From Neospora caninum Liverpool (lineage: Eukaryota; Apicomplexa; Conoidasida; Eucoccidiorida; Sarcocystidae): a stretch of DNA of 64,000 nucleotides. Every line of letters begins with the position of its first letter. Within the stretch, counting starts at the first letter, position 1. Both the position numbers and the translations under genes were made by a program. The stretch is taken from the NCBI RefSeq assembly GCF_000208865.1, contig NC_018394.1:1385635-1449634 (forward strand), given 5' to 3'. Below, in pieces: positions 38,901 through 51,147 of the stretch. The notes under the pieces are model-generated. The model was not told the DNA's origin. It was given only the letters and a program-made list of their open reading frames with translations, and did not search any database.

Positions 38901-41900
38901 TGCCGTCGGAACGTCTTGAACGAGGCGGAATGGCCGCAAAGGCCGCAGACGGGGGGCGCAGCCGAAGAACACAAACCTGCACCAGGTTCGAGGCAGCCTG
39001 GGCCAGAACTTCGACCTAGCAAAGGCGCGTCAGACCCTCGACAGCATCATGCAGCCCGACCCTTGTGACGGAGCCTTCGCACCATCGAACTAAGAGGCCG
39101 CTGTCTCTCTCACTTGCTTCTGCGAGTTGAAGTTTACGGTGGTCTCGTCCACATGCAATTCCGCAGCGAGGCGTTTCCTCGCCTTCACTTCTTCTTTGCG
39201 GAGATGCGCTTCCAGCTCCTTCCACCGCGCATGCTCGATCTGCATGCCGTTCAACTCCATCGCCACCACTGGAGGCACGAGACACGAAACGCCCGGGAAG
39301 AACGAAAACTGTCCTCGCAAGCAGTTTGCTGGAGCCTGCAGGGCGCCGCCGACTCGCAGAACTTTCCGAGGCGAGGAAGAGACACGCGCACGCGCGGCGG
39401 TGGATGCTTTCCGCAACGCGCAAAGCAAACTCAAGGCCGCGTCCACACAGTCGCGATTTCGCAGATTCCGCGCCCGCCGAAGAACCCGCGTGGCCTCGTC
39501 CCACGCGCCGCGGCGCCCCGCCGCTTGCGACCCCCCCCCCCCCCCCGCCCCACACACGGCGAAGCCGCAAGGCGTCCCTGCACTGCGCGCGTGGAGCGTT
39601 CTAGATCCGTTCCGTCCCCTCCAGTTTGTCTGCATCGCCGCCATTCAGTTGTGCCCCGGCAGGCAGCCCCCGCGTCACCCCTTCGTTTCCCCCTCGTGGC
39701 CGACCCCGCACCCGCCCACCCACCTGGTCGCAAGCACCGCATCTCCACGTCCATGACTTCCTGCAGGTCGTACGCCTCCAGTTTCCGCTGCAGGCGCTGC
39801 TGGAGCGGCAACATGACGGCTGCATCCCTGCGAAGAAGCCACGCGCCACAGATCCCCACAAAGACGCGGCGGGGCTGGGAAAGAAGCGCTAGGACCCGTC
39901 TAGCCCGTCCGTGGCCTTTCGAGAGTGTGCAAAACACAGCACACCGCGCGGCCGCTGTCGATGGAGGCGCCCGAGACTGGAGCGGCAAGAACGCTCCCCA
40001 CTCGGTCCGCATATGCGCGCTGGCAGTTCTTCGGTGTATTTCCACACTTGGATGGACAGCTCTTTTCTTTGGCGCGACCAGGAGCACATCGTGGACGTTC
40101 GCGCACCCCGAGAATCCGGCCAGCAGCCTCGCGCGGAGAAAACCGTTCATCGAGCCTACCTGGCGGCGTAGAGAAGTTGCTCCTGCGAGAGGTGCGGGGA
40201 ACTCCAGTCGCTCGCCTGCATGCGCTTGTCCATGAGCACGCCCAAGAACCGCTCGACGACTTGGAGCAGTTTGAACCCGGTCCCCATCACTCCCGCCTCC
40301 ACGACTTTCGCCGCAATCAAAGTGTCAAAGATCGGGCCGCTCACGTACACCCCCCCGTCGCTCTGCAGCGCACCGATTTCCGGACGCTCGCCCAGCACCG
40401 CCGCATCCAGCAGGGGAACTGCATGCGCTTCGGCGGCCGCCGACTGTGTGGGAGTTGCCTCCTGCTCCGCCGCGCCTTCGGAAGCCCCAGGCGTCTCGGT
40501 GCCTGCTTTGGGGCGCGTCGCGCCTCCCCCGGGAGGGCGCTCGGCCGACGCGACGTCGCCTTCAGGCGGAGACCGTTCTGGCTTCCCCAGAGCCTCGTTA
40601 GGCTCAGCCGTACGCGGCGCGGGCCGAGACTGAGGACCGCCGAGGCCTGCGGCCGCGAGGAAGCAGAGATCGAATTTCCCGTTGTGGAAAACTTTCCGAA
40701 TGCGGGGCGACGCCAGCAGCAGGCGCACGGCCCGGAGCGACGGCGACGAGACAGGCAACGCAAAAAGGTCGAACAGAAGAGTGGGGAAATCAGGTAAGGC
40801 CAGCTGCAGAAGACTGAAGACAAACACCCACAGGTCACCGCACATATAGAGGGGCCGAGGATGAAAACGACATCCACGTGCGCGAAGAGAGAAGACTGCG
40901 GGGAAACCTGCCCTCGCCGTGAAGGCGGGAGTCGCCTGCGTTCCTCCGCGAGCCTTCGAAGACGCGAGAGTGGAAACCGCCACACCACTGCGCGCCGAAC
41001 GTCGCAGGCGGATCTCGCTGGACCCTCAGGAGACCCGCTTGTGTGCACAGACGTGGAGCGAAGGCTCCTGATCGACGCCCCGGGGGAGTTCCGCGCTCCA
41101 GTCCGGTGTGCGTCTTCGGTCGGAAGACGTCGCATGCACGAGGAACGGGTGGGACCGGGGATCGACAAGTCGAGTCCGCTGAGCCGCTCGGAATCTGAGA
41201 CTTTCTCGACGGGGCAGTTTCTGAAACTGCGCTTGCCCCGCGTTCGTGTCAGTGACGCCACTCGGAGCGGCACATTTAGGCAGCGGATGCCGAGGCGGCT
41301 GCCGCTGGTGACGCGGCCCTCGAGGGCGCAGGAGAAGGAAGAGAACAACGGGTCTCCACGCGGGTGCTTGCCGCAGGGGTTTGCTGAGACGCAGGGACAG
41401 ACTTACCGCACGCGCGCACTGTATGGGTCCAGTCCGGTTGTCTCGACGTCGACGCCCATGGAGAGGCAAACTCCGGATTCCTCGTTTCGTTCGCCAGAAG
41501 AGTCGGTTCGTGGACTAGGTCCTCGGCCTCGATCCCACGCGGCACCCGCCGTTTCCGCGTCGCCGCCCGGACCCTCGCCCGTCTCCGCTTGGCTGGGCGC
41601 TCCTCCTGCCGTGTATCGTGCGTCGTTCGGGTGGAGCGTCTGCAGAATGCGATAGAGGTAGGGAGCGAGCTGTTGCATCTTGCAGGCAGAGTCAACAAGA
41701 ATAAAGTCGGATCGGATGTAGTCGGACGGCGGCTCCACCGGTTGAGCGACTTGGAGTCGACACGCGTCGCCGTGGACGTGGGTTGCGTCGCCGGTGCCAG
41801 GTCTGCGAGCGGCGCCCTCGGCGCTCTCGCCCAGAAAAGAATCGCCCGGGGGGACGGGGCCGAGCACCTCTTGCGCAGGGACGAGTTTGACAACTGGGTT

Positions 41901-44900
41901 TTCAGCCTCCTCTTCTCCGTCCTGACGCAGCGTCAGGCGCAACCCAGGCGCGTCGTCGAGCGACAGGGAAGCGCCGCCGTCCGGACCGGGAGGCGAGCGA
42001 GGCTCGCGGCCGCCGCTGCCTCCGTTCTGCGAGCTCGTCCCTGCCGAGCCTCTCGCGTCGCCCTCGCCGCCCGACGCGTCGCTCGCTGGCGCGTTCGCGG
42101 CTCCTGAGTCTTTCCCGCTCTTCACTCGCTCCGCCTTCTCCTTTTGCTTCTTCTCAAAGTCTTTCACGACCGCAGCCGCGATGCGTTTCATCTGCGGGTG
42201 CTTTTCAATGACACGCCGCAAGTCTTCGTAGACAGCAGCCTTCGTCCTGCTGGGTCCGCTCAGCTTGACCGGCTCAGCGAGGGGCAACGCACTGGCGAGC
42301 TCCCGCAGCAACGGCATCGGACTCTCTGGAGACAAGACGAAAGCGGGCTGCGAGCGCACAGGGGTGCGCGGCGCCGCGGTGTCCCCGCTGGCTGTCGACA
42401 GCGCAGCCGAGGATTGGGGCGCGGGATCTTCCGGCGCGGAAACGAGGTCCTGGAGCTTTTCGGAGGCAACGGAGATCTGAGCAGTCGCGGCCGGCTGCGG
42501 GGGCACCGGGGAGCTCGGACTGCGGAGCGATAGAGACCCAGGCGGAGCGGCTGACGCCGGCGCTGCATGCAACGCATTCGCGGGCGACTGCGGCGGCCCA
42601 GGAACGGACGAAAACGAGCCGGGGGTCGAGGGGGAATGCTGAAGCAGACCGGAGGTTGCGGTAGACGTTCTGGGCGCTACGCCGGGAGCGGAGACTTGAA
42701 ACGCGTAAGGCCCCGCGGTTCGCTGGCACGAAGAACTCCCTGAAAACCCGCCGCTTCTGCAGCGAACAGAGCAGACACGCAGAAAACCGTCCATTCATTC
42801 GACGCGCCTCCCAGTTGCGTTTTGGGGCGAGCGCAGGCTCGGGAGACGTTGCCGCACGAGCGGACCCGAAGTCGAAAAACCCGAAACCGGAGGTACCCGC
42901 CGCTTGCAACGCAGAACAGAGGGGGGTAGGAAAGCACGGACGAAACGCTTGACGCGGGCAAAAGCCCAGAGCCGTCGGGCCGCGCTGTCGGGGGTCAAAC
43001 GCCGATCCATTGGTCAAAGGGCTGCACCATTCCTCTCTACGTACACCCGGCGGGGTTTCCGCGCGCCAGAGAGGAGTCCTGTCGGGATCTGTTGAAATTC
43101 GTCCCGACTCACCCGCGTTTCGGAGCCAGGAGACTCCGCAGTTCCGTGCCGCGCGCTTGGGAATCTGTCCACTGCCTTTGCAGCTGATCGAACGCGTGGG
43201 CCATCACGGCGGGCCCTGCGGAGTCGAGGTCTAGGCTCGAAGCTTCGCCCTCGGGGAGACCGGGACTGCCCGAGTCGAGCTCTTCACGCGGAAAGGCATC
43301 AGGCCGGTCCGCGCCTTTCGCCCTTTTCCGAGAAGAGCGGCATTCTCCGTCAGGGGGGCTGAGAGCTGCCCGAAGAGCCGCCTCGTCCTCTGCGTCGACT
43401 TGGGACGTCGAAAGCTCCTGAAACAGACCCAAAAACCCCGATACGAGAACACCAAGGCACCTATGCATGCATAAGGAAAGGGAACGTGTGGACTTTAGTC
43501 GCATCCGCAGGTCCCCGGGATAGGTGTCGATACAGACGGAAAAGAGATGTGCACATGCTGACTGGGGGCGTATGCCAGAGAGGGGGTTCAACTGGAGTCA
43601 ACTCTGGACGACCTACAAAAAATTGAGTCCCTTCAAATGCGATGAAGACGGCGACACTCGCACACTCACACACACTCACACAGACTGGCGCTGGCAGCGG
43701 CTTTCCCGCGCCTTCATTCTCGCCTGCTGCGTTTGCAGTGGTAGGGCAACTCCTCGGGTTTGCGACGCCTTGGCTCTTACTCGAATCGTGAGACTGTTCT
43801 TGTTGAACACGTACGGCACGTTTCCCAGTTCGCCGGAAAAACGGTTTTTCCGGAGCTCCAGATAGTTCGTCGTCCGCGCGCTGTCTCCCGGAGGCGAGGC
43901 TGAGCCCTCCAGGCCTGCGCCCCCGCGACGAGATCCAGACCGAGAAGCTGTCGCAGCATGACCGGTCGGGCTGCGCCGGCGACGCTGCAGAATGACGACG
44001 TTATCTGCCTCCTGTGTAGACTTGACCGAACCGAAGACGCTGGAGAGGCCCAGAGGCGTGTCGTCGTCCTGGAGAGTCGCACACGCAGATTCGCCAGAAA
44101 CTTCAAAGTCGGCAGGCAAACGTTTTCCGAACTCACGGTTCGACCGCGTTCTCAGCTGTATTCGCACGTCTGACTCTAAACGTCTGTCGGCAATGCCGCA
44201 CCTGTTTGGAGAGTCCGGTGGACGCGTCGCCGACCTTTTTTCGGCTACCCGTGAGATCCATCGTTCGCCTAAAAGAACGCGAGGGTGTCTCGCGAGCACT
44301 CCAAACCGGCGCTGCTTTACCGACAGACGTTTCGAGGAGCGCCCGGGTTCGCAGTGCTTCTCAATTCTCGATCGGTGAGGAGACCCCCGCGCAGCCTGTC
44401 GCTGGCAGCCGCTCCCGGGGCGTGGGGCGTCAGGTCCGTACCTCTTTCCTCGGATGAACGACAATGGAGATGTGGACGTTCTTGGTCGTCGCGAAGCGCC
44501 GAAACTTCTCGATCGCTGAGTTCTGCATGTCCCACACTTCGTGGCCTCGCGCCTGTCCGCTCAGCATGAACTGCAGATTGTCGAGAATCACGTGTCCAAC
44601 ATCCAGAACGTAGCACGCGTAGTCCATGGCGTCGATGACCTACGAAGGCAGACACGAAAGGCGAAGCATCCCACATGAAGGCTCTGACTTCCGCGTTTTG
44701 CGCGATCCCAAACCCGCCGCGAAGCCTTCCGTTTCCATCGCAAACACGCGCCAAGAAGCTCCATCGGGGCGGACACGGGCCTTCCCAGAGAGATCGCGAC
44801 ACTGCAGGCACGTGTAAGGGCGCGGTCGTGGCTCGGCGCGAGCGCGCGTCCCGGACGGCCTGAGGCGCCTCGCAAAACTCAACCAGCTCCTCGGCGTGGC

Positions 44901-47900
44901 GTTGGACGGATTTCACGAGCGGCTCGAGGGCGGAACAGGCGCGGGTGGGTCTCAACTGAGGATGCGCTTCCCGAGCTTTTTCTCTGGCACTTGCCTCGTC
45001 GACGTCCGTCGATCCGTGGAACTTGAGAAAGTACAGAGGGAGACTCGCAAACTTGTCCGCGAAAAAGTCGAACCGCGCACGGTCGCCATCCAGTTCGCCG
45101 CCGCTAAACTGTCGCAGCATCGTCTTCAACAGCCTGCAGCCATCCGCCAGGGACACGTCAACGCGCCGGCTCGTAGGTGTCTTTCCACACACAGGCGTTT
45201 TACTTGGGTGAGGAAAGTTGGAACATCGCAGAGAGCCCCGCGCGAAAACAAGAACCGTGTGCAAGTCGCGGGAGTGTGGCCAGGGCGACGGAAGCGACAG
45301 GAGCCCACGTGGAAAGGCGACCGCCCGTCTCGGCAAAACTCGCAACCCGTGCCTGACGCGGACATCCACGCCCGAGAGGCTCGGTGTGTGGCCAGGACCG
45401 GAGTTCGTGGGCAAACGCATGGCGGCGTTCAGCGCGTTTCTTCAGAAACCGCTCGAAACAAAGTGTCGAGACAGTCCGTGCGCGTCCATCTTTGGCCCCC
45501 GCACACGGATTTCGGGTGAATACATCCACCCAAAAAGGAGCAGATTCCAGTCGGAGGAATTCACATTCCAGTCGTCCTTTTCTCACACGCGTACCCTTTG
45601 TGTACGCGTTGACTCGAGTCGAAACGCCGTCGCTCACCTCACGTTGTTTACCTCGAAGGATCCCCAGAGCGTCGGCAGTCCTTGCAAACAAAAGTCTATA
45701 GAAAGTTGCGACAGAATGGTTGTCTTCCCCATACCCGTTCCGCCGGTCCACACCGACAGCTCGCCTCGACGCAAACCTCCTGTGCACAGACACCACACAC
45801 ACGCAGGGAGACCCCGGACTTCGAAGGAGGAATTCTGAAACACTCTCTTCCGCAGAGCTACGCCGCAGCTCCGCGTGACGCTTCGTGGGCGCAGAACTGC
45901 TGGACGCGCCGTTTCTTTGCTGACCGGCATCGTCGCGTGTGTGTCCCTGAGACGCACTGAATCTCCCCCAAAACTGCCCGCCGTCCAGACCGTCAGAGAG
46001 CCCCCATGCCGGTGCCTCCCCGCTGGGCTATCGCGGCCTCTCCTGTGTGCGGAGCTAGGGCCCTGTGGGTCAACGGCAGGCTGCGGTTTCCGTGCGTGAC
46101 GCCTTTCTGGAGAGACGGGACGATCCGCTCGAGCTGTTCAGTCGGTCGAGAGTCTGCTACGCTCCACCAACACGCCAAAGAGGCCGCCTCTATTTAGACT
46201 GGCTCTGCCCCGAACCCTCGAGATCTGGATTTTGTTCTTACCGAGGAGTCTCGTGAACGCCGGCAGAGTGACGCTCGGCACGCCCCTAACGCGGCCTGCG
46301 AACGCCACATGGAGCAACGCACTTTCCAGCGAATCGGTACGCGCGTCTCGCTGCGTGTCTGGGGAATCGCCAGGCTTCCGGCACTTTTTTTGAAGGCCCT
46401 CACATCTTGCGCCCCCACAAGGGCCCGTCCTGTCTCTTCTGGCAACTCGTTGGCGAACTCGGGCGTGTCGTGTTTGTGTCCTCCCGAAAGTGTGTGAATT
46501 GCGGATGCGGTGGTACCAGTGCACGCGCTTTCTCCTGAGTTTTCGAACCTCTGCACTTCCGGAGACACCCGCAACTCGACGCTTGGACACGCTTTGGTGT
46601 TGCCCGATTCTGTATCCCAGGTACTGCCCTTGGTCTCCGTTTGTCCGATTTGCGTTGCAAAATGTGAAGACAAAAGGTCCTCGACTATAGCAGCATGCTT
46701 CTCAGTGTAATAACGGTACAAGCTGTGCAAACAAAGGCTCGTGTTCAACGCCTGGAACGCAGTGCCTTCCTACCGTCGGGCAAGACCCGCCGGCACGCTC
46801 TCTCGCCCGTACCTGGATTCATCACTTCATCGAAAACGCTATTTCGCAAGTCCCTGAAGGTGAGGATTTGCGAGTGCGGAATGGGCGCTGCGCTGTCGAT
46901 GAAAAGTCGCAAGTCGAAGCCGCGCAAAAGCGCCTCGTTCGCGTCCTTCGGGACGCCTCCGCGCAAATCCGGAAGCCCACAGGCCTGCGCATCCTGCGGT
47001 CCCGGATCCTCTCGGCCTTCCTCGGCCGCCAAGGCAACGCCATCGCCATCTCGCGGTTGCTCCTTCGCCTCATCCTCGCGCTTCTGCTTGCCGTCCTTTG
47101 CAGCTTTCCGCCTTTTCCGCTCGCCGGTTTCTTCTCCACGCGTCGACTCGGCAGAGGCGAGACACTCAGAGCCCGCCCGGAGGAGCGCGTCAAACACCAC
47201 CGAACCTCGAACCAAGTAGCATCGGCCGATGCCGAGCTTCGAGGCAAAGAGCTCCGCGCCTTCGCGGCCTGCGGCGTCCTCGTCCATCCACTGAAGGGAC
47301 ACACACCACGCAGGAACGGAAAAAAAGCGCGGGGAATGGCCGCGCAGCGCGCCGGGAGCATCTGCCCTCAGACAGGACCGGCACAGTACGTAGTGCACGC
47401 GCCTCAGCCTCAGAACTTTACAGAAGTTTAGCCACAGCACACACAGACGCGCGCACAGACACAGACGCGCGTCCAGACCCCAGCCCTCTACTCCGCATGG
47501 CCCAGCCACTTGGCGTGCTTGTGGAGCGCGTTTTTCTGGACACCCTACCGCGTTTTCCGCACGCGTCAGGTCAGCACAGCCTTTTTGCTGGCAGAGAGGA
47601 GGGCCAGTTGCTTTTTTTTCACCCTGGCGCTGGACCGAGCCCCGGCAGCCTTCGCGCCGCTTTGCTCCGGTGAAGGTGCTCCGTGGAGTTTCCGCTTCTC
47701 ACCAAAATGATTTTTTTGAATCTCTCGAAGAAGGGCAAGACTTGGACCGGCAACGAGTGCGCCCCCATGGGAACGGAAACTGCCGGAAGGCCGGTCTGCT
47801 GAAAGACACTCATGGCGTCGAATTCGCCCTCCGTCACAACCACCGTGTCGGCCTCAGCCGGCACAGTCCCGGCGCCAAACAGTCCCCATTGTCCGCCCGC

Positions 47901-50900
47901 AGGCAGCAAGCGCATGCAGCTCTTCTCCGTGATGCTGCGCGCCTTGACGCGCACGATGGACGCAGTCGGAGCGGACGGTTCGGCCCCACTCCCGTCTCGC
48001 TCAGAAGAAATCTGCGAGGCGCCGCGCGACCGCAGCAAGCGCGTCCTCGCGGAGACCGGCCGGCTGCAAGACGGCTGACGCTCGAAGGCTGCAGCGACTT
48101 CGGCTTCTGTAGAGGCGCTCTGGGAAGGGTCCGAGCAGACCTGCCACGGAAACGTCACGCAGTCGTGGCTCTCCCATCTGCGACGGACAAACACAAGAGA
48201 CACGCGACAGAACACTCACCGGGCGAATCCCTCGCGCGAAACGAAAACGAGGCTGAATGAGAGCTGGCCCCTCACCAGACCAAAGACTTGCGGAGTTGCC
48301 AGCGCCAGGGCGACGGGGAAAGCCAAGAGTGGGAAGGAACGAAAAGTTTGCCGCGCTACTCCTCTGACTATAGAACGGTATGTAGAGAACGTAGGCGATC
48401 AGAGACCGACGTGCCGCAGAAGGCGGCGCACGCATCCTGGAAAGCGCCGATGCGGTATCTGGTGTCACACTCCGATTGAAGTCACATTCCGGTTGAACAC
48501 AACCGCGCGTCCACGCGACAGCTGCTGTGAGAAGCCCAGCACGGCGACTCCACTGCGGCCACGCGGAAGAATGCTTCTCTCCTTTTTCGTGTGACGAAGA
48601 CACTCGACTCGACTTCCCGACCCTTCCTGTCTCCGCCGTCGTGAATTGCCCGCGGCACTGAGTGTGTCACACTTCGCCGCTGCGTCTTCGTGGTCTCTTC
48701 CCTTAGACCCAGGCGAGCAAACGCCCCGCCTCTCGCTCCTCTCGCTCACTTGGGAGGTGGGCCTTTGGCGCTCGCGTCCAGCGGAGGAAAATACAAGCTG
48801 ACGCACCCGACTCCGTATGCGCGCAGCTGAACAGAGAACGGCACATTCACGACTCTTCTCCGGTGGGCAAGGAAACAGCCGAGCACATGAGCAGCCGAAC
48901 ATTAGCACACGCGGCGCACACCTGTGAAAGGACACAACTGACTCTGTGGAGCTGCGACAGGCTGCAGCCACGGCGTCGAAGGGGTGATTTGTCGCCTTTT
49001 TGTAGCCGAGGTGGAGCAGGGCCGGAGCTGACCCCACAGTCCTCTCGGGGCTCTTCGCAGTTTCCTGTTAGTCGGCAGATTGCGCTGAAGGCCTGAGTCG
49101 CAGTTTCTCCCGGCTGAAAGAGCACTTGTGAAAGAACAGGCGGGAAGGCTCCGAAACGGCGACTTACCGTTTCCAGTGTCATGCCTCGTTTGTCGGTTAG
49201 ATATTGGAGAACGCGTTGGCCGCAGCCATCCCGGTCTTCATGGTCCTGCGAATGCGCTTCGCTGTTGGAACCTTCGGTCTCGGACGTTGCCTTTCTGGTT
49301 CGTGTCTTTTTGCTGTTCGATTCCGTTGGGGGCTCGCCTCCCTTTTCTCGCCGGGTGGCTGCTGCGCTCTCGAGGTTCTCCGCGAACGATTCAAATCGAG
49401 GATGATACCGGTCCCCGTTGGGTTGCTCCTGTCCCCAGCCAAGGACGGGGGGAATCCGGCCGTCCGCGCCGAGAGCCCCTTCGAACCCCCTCGACGGGCT
49501 GCCGAAGGAAAAGCTGCTGCCGATTCCCGATCCCAGGAAACCTCCACCTGGCGCTCCACTGTCCGTGAAGCCGTTCGGGCTCCGTTGGACTTCCTCCCAT
49601 GGCCCTGGGGTGTACGTACACCCGCGAGGGCCGCCCCCGGTTGCCTGGAGCGCGGCGAGGACGTCCTGTGGATTCAGGTCACCCAGTTTTGTCTTCAAGT
49701 CGAAGAAGGAGCCTTTCCAGCCGCACCGGTGACAGTAGCAGTTCCCGCTGTTTTTGAAGACTTCGAGTTTGAACAGGTTGTCCCGTCGGTGTTTGTGGTC
49801 CGGGCAGTTTGGACAGAATTTGAGAGTGAACTTGTTCGGATGCTCGACAAACTCGAGGCGCTTCCGAAGCAAGTACGCGCTAAGCGACGCGGCGTTGTGG
49901 ATGGTAGAGTAAGCAGAAACGAAGGTAGACGGCGACGCGGAATTTGAGACAGCAAAGCAGGCGCCAGAGCGGGAGGACGCATCCGACATCCTGGGAAAGA
50001 GCCCCGTCGAGGCGGAACAGGCGCGTTGCCTGCCGTCGCGCGTACCCAGGAGACACCGTGGAGACCGCTGGGACGGCTGAGATCCCGTGGGTTCCAAAGC
50101 AGGGAAAGAACCGCGAGGAGAGTGGAAAGCTGCTGTCTCAGCAAACACACACGAAGAATCGGGATCCCCCACAGATGACGAACGAAAACCCTGCAGGTGT
50201 CTTAGGCCAACGGGGAGCGCTGTCACAGCCTGGCGGCGCACACTCGCGCGGAGCGAGCGAGCGGAGGTTTGAGACAGAGGCGCGCGCGCATGAGGAGGCG
50301 GACAGCGCAGGGTCGGCGAGGCAGACCGGCGACCGGGACAGGCGTCTTTGGACGTGCGGCGAACGCCCGGGAGGTGTGAAGAGTCAAGAAACAGAGGCAG
50401 GACAGTCCCCAAGGGTCGCGCAGAGAAGTTGAGAACGCCCTCTTCGGAGGCGGCTCCTCGACTCGCCGGCTCGTGGCGTATGCGTGTCGCGAAGCGCCTT
50501 GTTTCATGGCCACGGCGGTGTTTCCGTCGCCTGCAGCTGGGTTCTCGGCGGGAGCACTCGAGAGAGAAAGAGTCAGATTTTAGACTTGGAAAACGGTCGG
50601 GAATAGCGCCCGTTGAGCCTGGGGACCAGCGCGCACGCGGCGACACAGGGCGGGCGGCGCTGACGCGTGCCTGGGGTGAGTGGTGTTCGGGATCTCTGCC
50701 GCGGTCATCTGGCCAATCCGAAGAGCGGGAACAAAGCGTGGAGCCCGACCCGAGAGAAGGCAGTAGGTGAGCAAGAGGACAGCTGATACAGGAAGAAGAC
50801 GCGTTGCCCAGGCCCAACGACGCAGGGGAAACTGGCTCGGGCGGGGGATGAGGCGGAGGGCGCAGGGACAGGCGCGAATCCGGAAGGACCAGTCCGTCGA

Positions 50901-51147
50901 CGCCGCACACGCGAGAGAGAGAGAGGCAGGAAGGAAAGACAGAAGCAAAACGAGTGCTAAAGTCCACGAGGAAGAGAAGAAAACAAAGGCGGAAGGCCTG
51001 CCGACGTCTCCGGGGGTTCGCACAGCCAGGAGGGCGCCTGAGCTCGTCCCCATCCTTGCGAGGGGAAGGAGCGCCGTCAGACTCCTTTTGCCTGGCCCTC
51101 CGCCGCAACTGAGCCGGCTCCATTTTTACAAAGTTACGCATCTGCAC
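35950..51147 (-). CDS. PREX: PREX-like apicoplast replication polyprotein: primase, helicase, 3'-5' exonuclease, DNA polymerase (21 exons, about 2,506 aa)
   Basis: This is a plastid DNA replication and repair enzyme that combines a replisome in one polypeptide. Exons, 5' to 3': 51147-49168, 48469-48411, 48177-47703, 47290-46813, 46295-46242, 45779-45638, 45133-44995, 44639-44442, 44068-43781, 43417-43113, 42756-41407, 40813-40160, 39827-39724, 39268-39114, 39015-38977, 38841-38559, 38356-38124, 37823-37575, 36979-36887, 36404-36273, 36060-35950. They total 7,521 nt in phase. The order is zinc ribbon, TOPRIM, RecA-like helicase, DEDD exonuclease and A-family polymerase, as in Plasmodium Pfprex. 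A hydrophobic segment near residues 50-75, followed by a Ser/Arg-rich stretch, fits bipartite apicoplast targeting. Exon 2 is tentative, and nearby in-frame Met codons at 51141 and 51123 are alternative starts. The intron after 44995 has a GC donor. Confidence 0.93.
36588..36602. repeat. poly-G tract (15 nt)
   Basis: A G homopolymer in the PREX intron between exons 36979-36887 and 36404-36273 (poly-C on the transcript strand). Confidence 0.9.
39531..39546. repeat. poly-C tract (16 nt)
   Basis: A C homopolymer in the PREX intron between exons 39827-39724 and 39268-39114 (poly-G on the transcript strand). Confidence 0.9.
40160..43417 (-). other. PREX: PREX exons 10-12: disordered linker and 3'-5' exonuclease
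   Basis: Exons 10 and most of 11 encode about 500 Ser/Pro/Ala/Glu-rich residues between helicase and exonuclease. Exo I is VDVETTGLD at the end of exon 11 (about residues 1806-1814). Exo II is HNGKFD early in exon 12 (about 1864). Exo III is [12 protein letters not shown] at the exon 12/13 junction. About 70 low-complexity residues are inserted between Exo II and DTLIAAKV. All DEDD carboxylates are present, so proofreading activity is expected. Confidence 0.9.
43781..46295 (-). other. PREX: PREX exons 5-9: Twinkle/gp4-type helicase
   Basis: Exon 5 gives [10 protein letters not shown], the entry helix of Twinkle-like helicases. Exon 6 has Walker A (GGTGMGKTT, about residues 1027-1035) and GSFEVNN. 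Exon 7 has MLRQFSG and FHGSTDVDE, and is spliced through a GC donor to VIDAMDYA in exon 8. Exon 8 holds Walker B ([10 protein letters not shown]) and VVHPRKE. Exon 9 has [15 protein letters not shown] and KNRFSGELG, the C-terminal RecA motifs. A Gly/Ser/Arg insert splits the last strand pair. Confidence 0.92.
46813..48177 (-). other. PREX: PREX exons 3-4: TOPRIM primase core
   Basis: Exon 3 begins with CVTFPW and carries [13 protein letters not shown], where TEGEFD is the TOPRIM catalytic Glu motif. Exon 4 continues at [13 protein letters not shown], the TOPRIM D-x-D-x-x-G motif. It ends with DANEALL and an ITFSDLR-like segment (ILTFRDLRN) that leads into the helicase. The join at 47703/47290 falls exactly between strand KKIIL and WMDED, which supports the splice call. 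Confidence 0.92.
49168..51147 (-). other. PREX: PREX exon 1: targeting region and primase zinc ribbon
   Basis: Coding exon 1 (660 codons). An N-terminal hydrophobic stretch ([10 protein letters not shown]) and about 350 Ser/Arg/Pro-rich residues suggest a signal plus transit peptide. Near residues 445-480 a zinc ribbon of the T7 primase type has paired cysteines, CPNC...CYCHRCGW. It is followed by [10 protein letters not shown] and a Gly/Ser/Glu-rich linker. The exon ends at [12 protein letters not shown], the conserved link into the primase core. Confidence 0.88.

Larger units (their letters stand above)
35950..39827 (-). other. PREX: PREX exons 13-21: A-family DNA polymerase domain
   Basis: The thumb includes AAVMLPLQQ and MELNGMQI. 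A segment equivalent to the FNxxSPKQL of Pol I reads VNFNSQKQ. Palm and fingers follow: [18 protein letters not shown] and SPNLQQIP in exon 17, motif A DFSQIELR (about residue 2288), motif [15 protein letters not shown] (exon 18, about 2337-2350) and motif C VHDE (about 2455-2458). The exon 18/19 join gives a shorter loop than Pol I before LNYPIQG; the usual GYVETLLGRRR segment is absent or strongly diverged. The end, WADKP, matches the Pol I C-terminus. Confidence 0.92.

Noticed and set aside
39114..40235. 373-codon + strand ORF
   Set aside because: It is antisense to PREX exons 12-14, crosses their introns, and is rich in Arg/Pro with no recognisable features.
46500..46740. Minus-strand ORF starting [17 protein letters not shown] inside the PREX intron
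   Set aside because: The phase does not match exon 47290-46813, whereas that exon joins exon 46295-46242 perfectly and matches the helicase family order.
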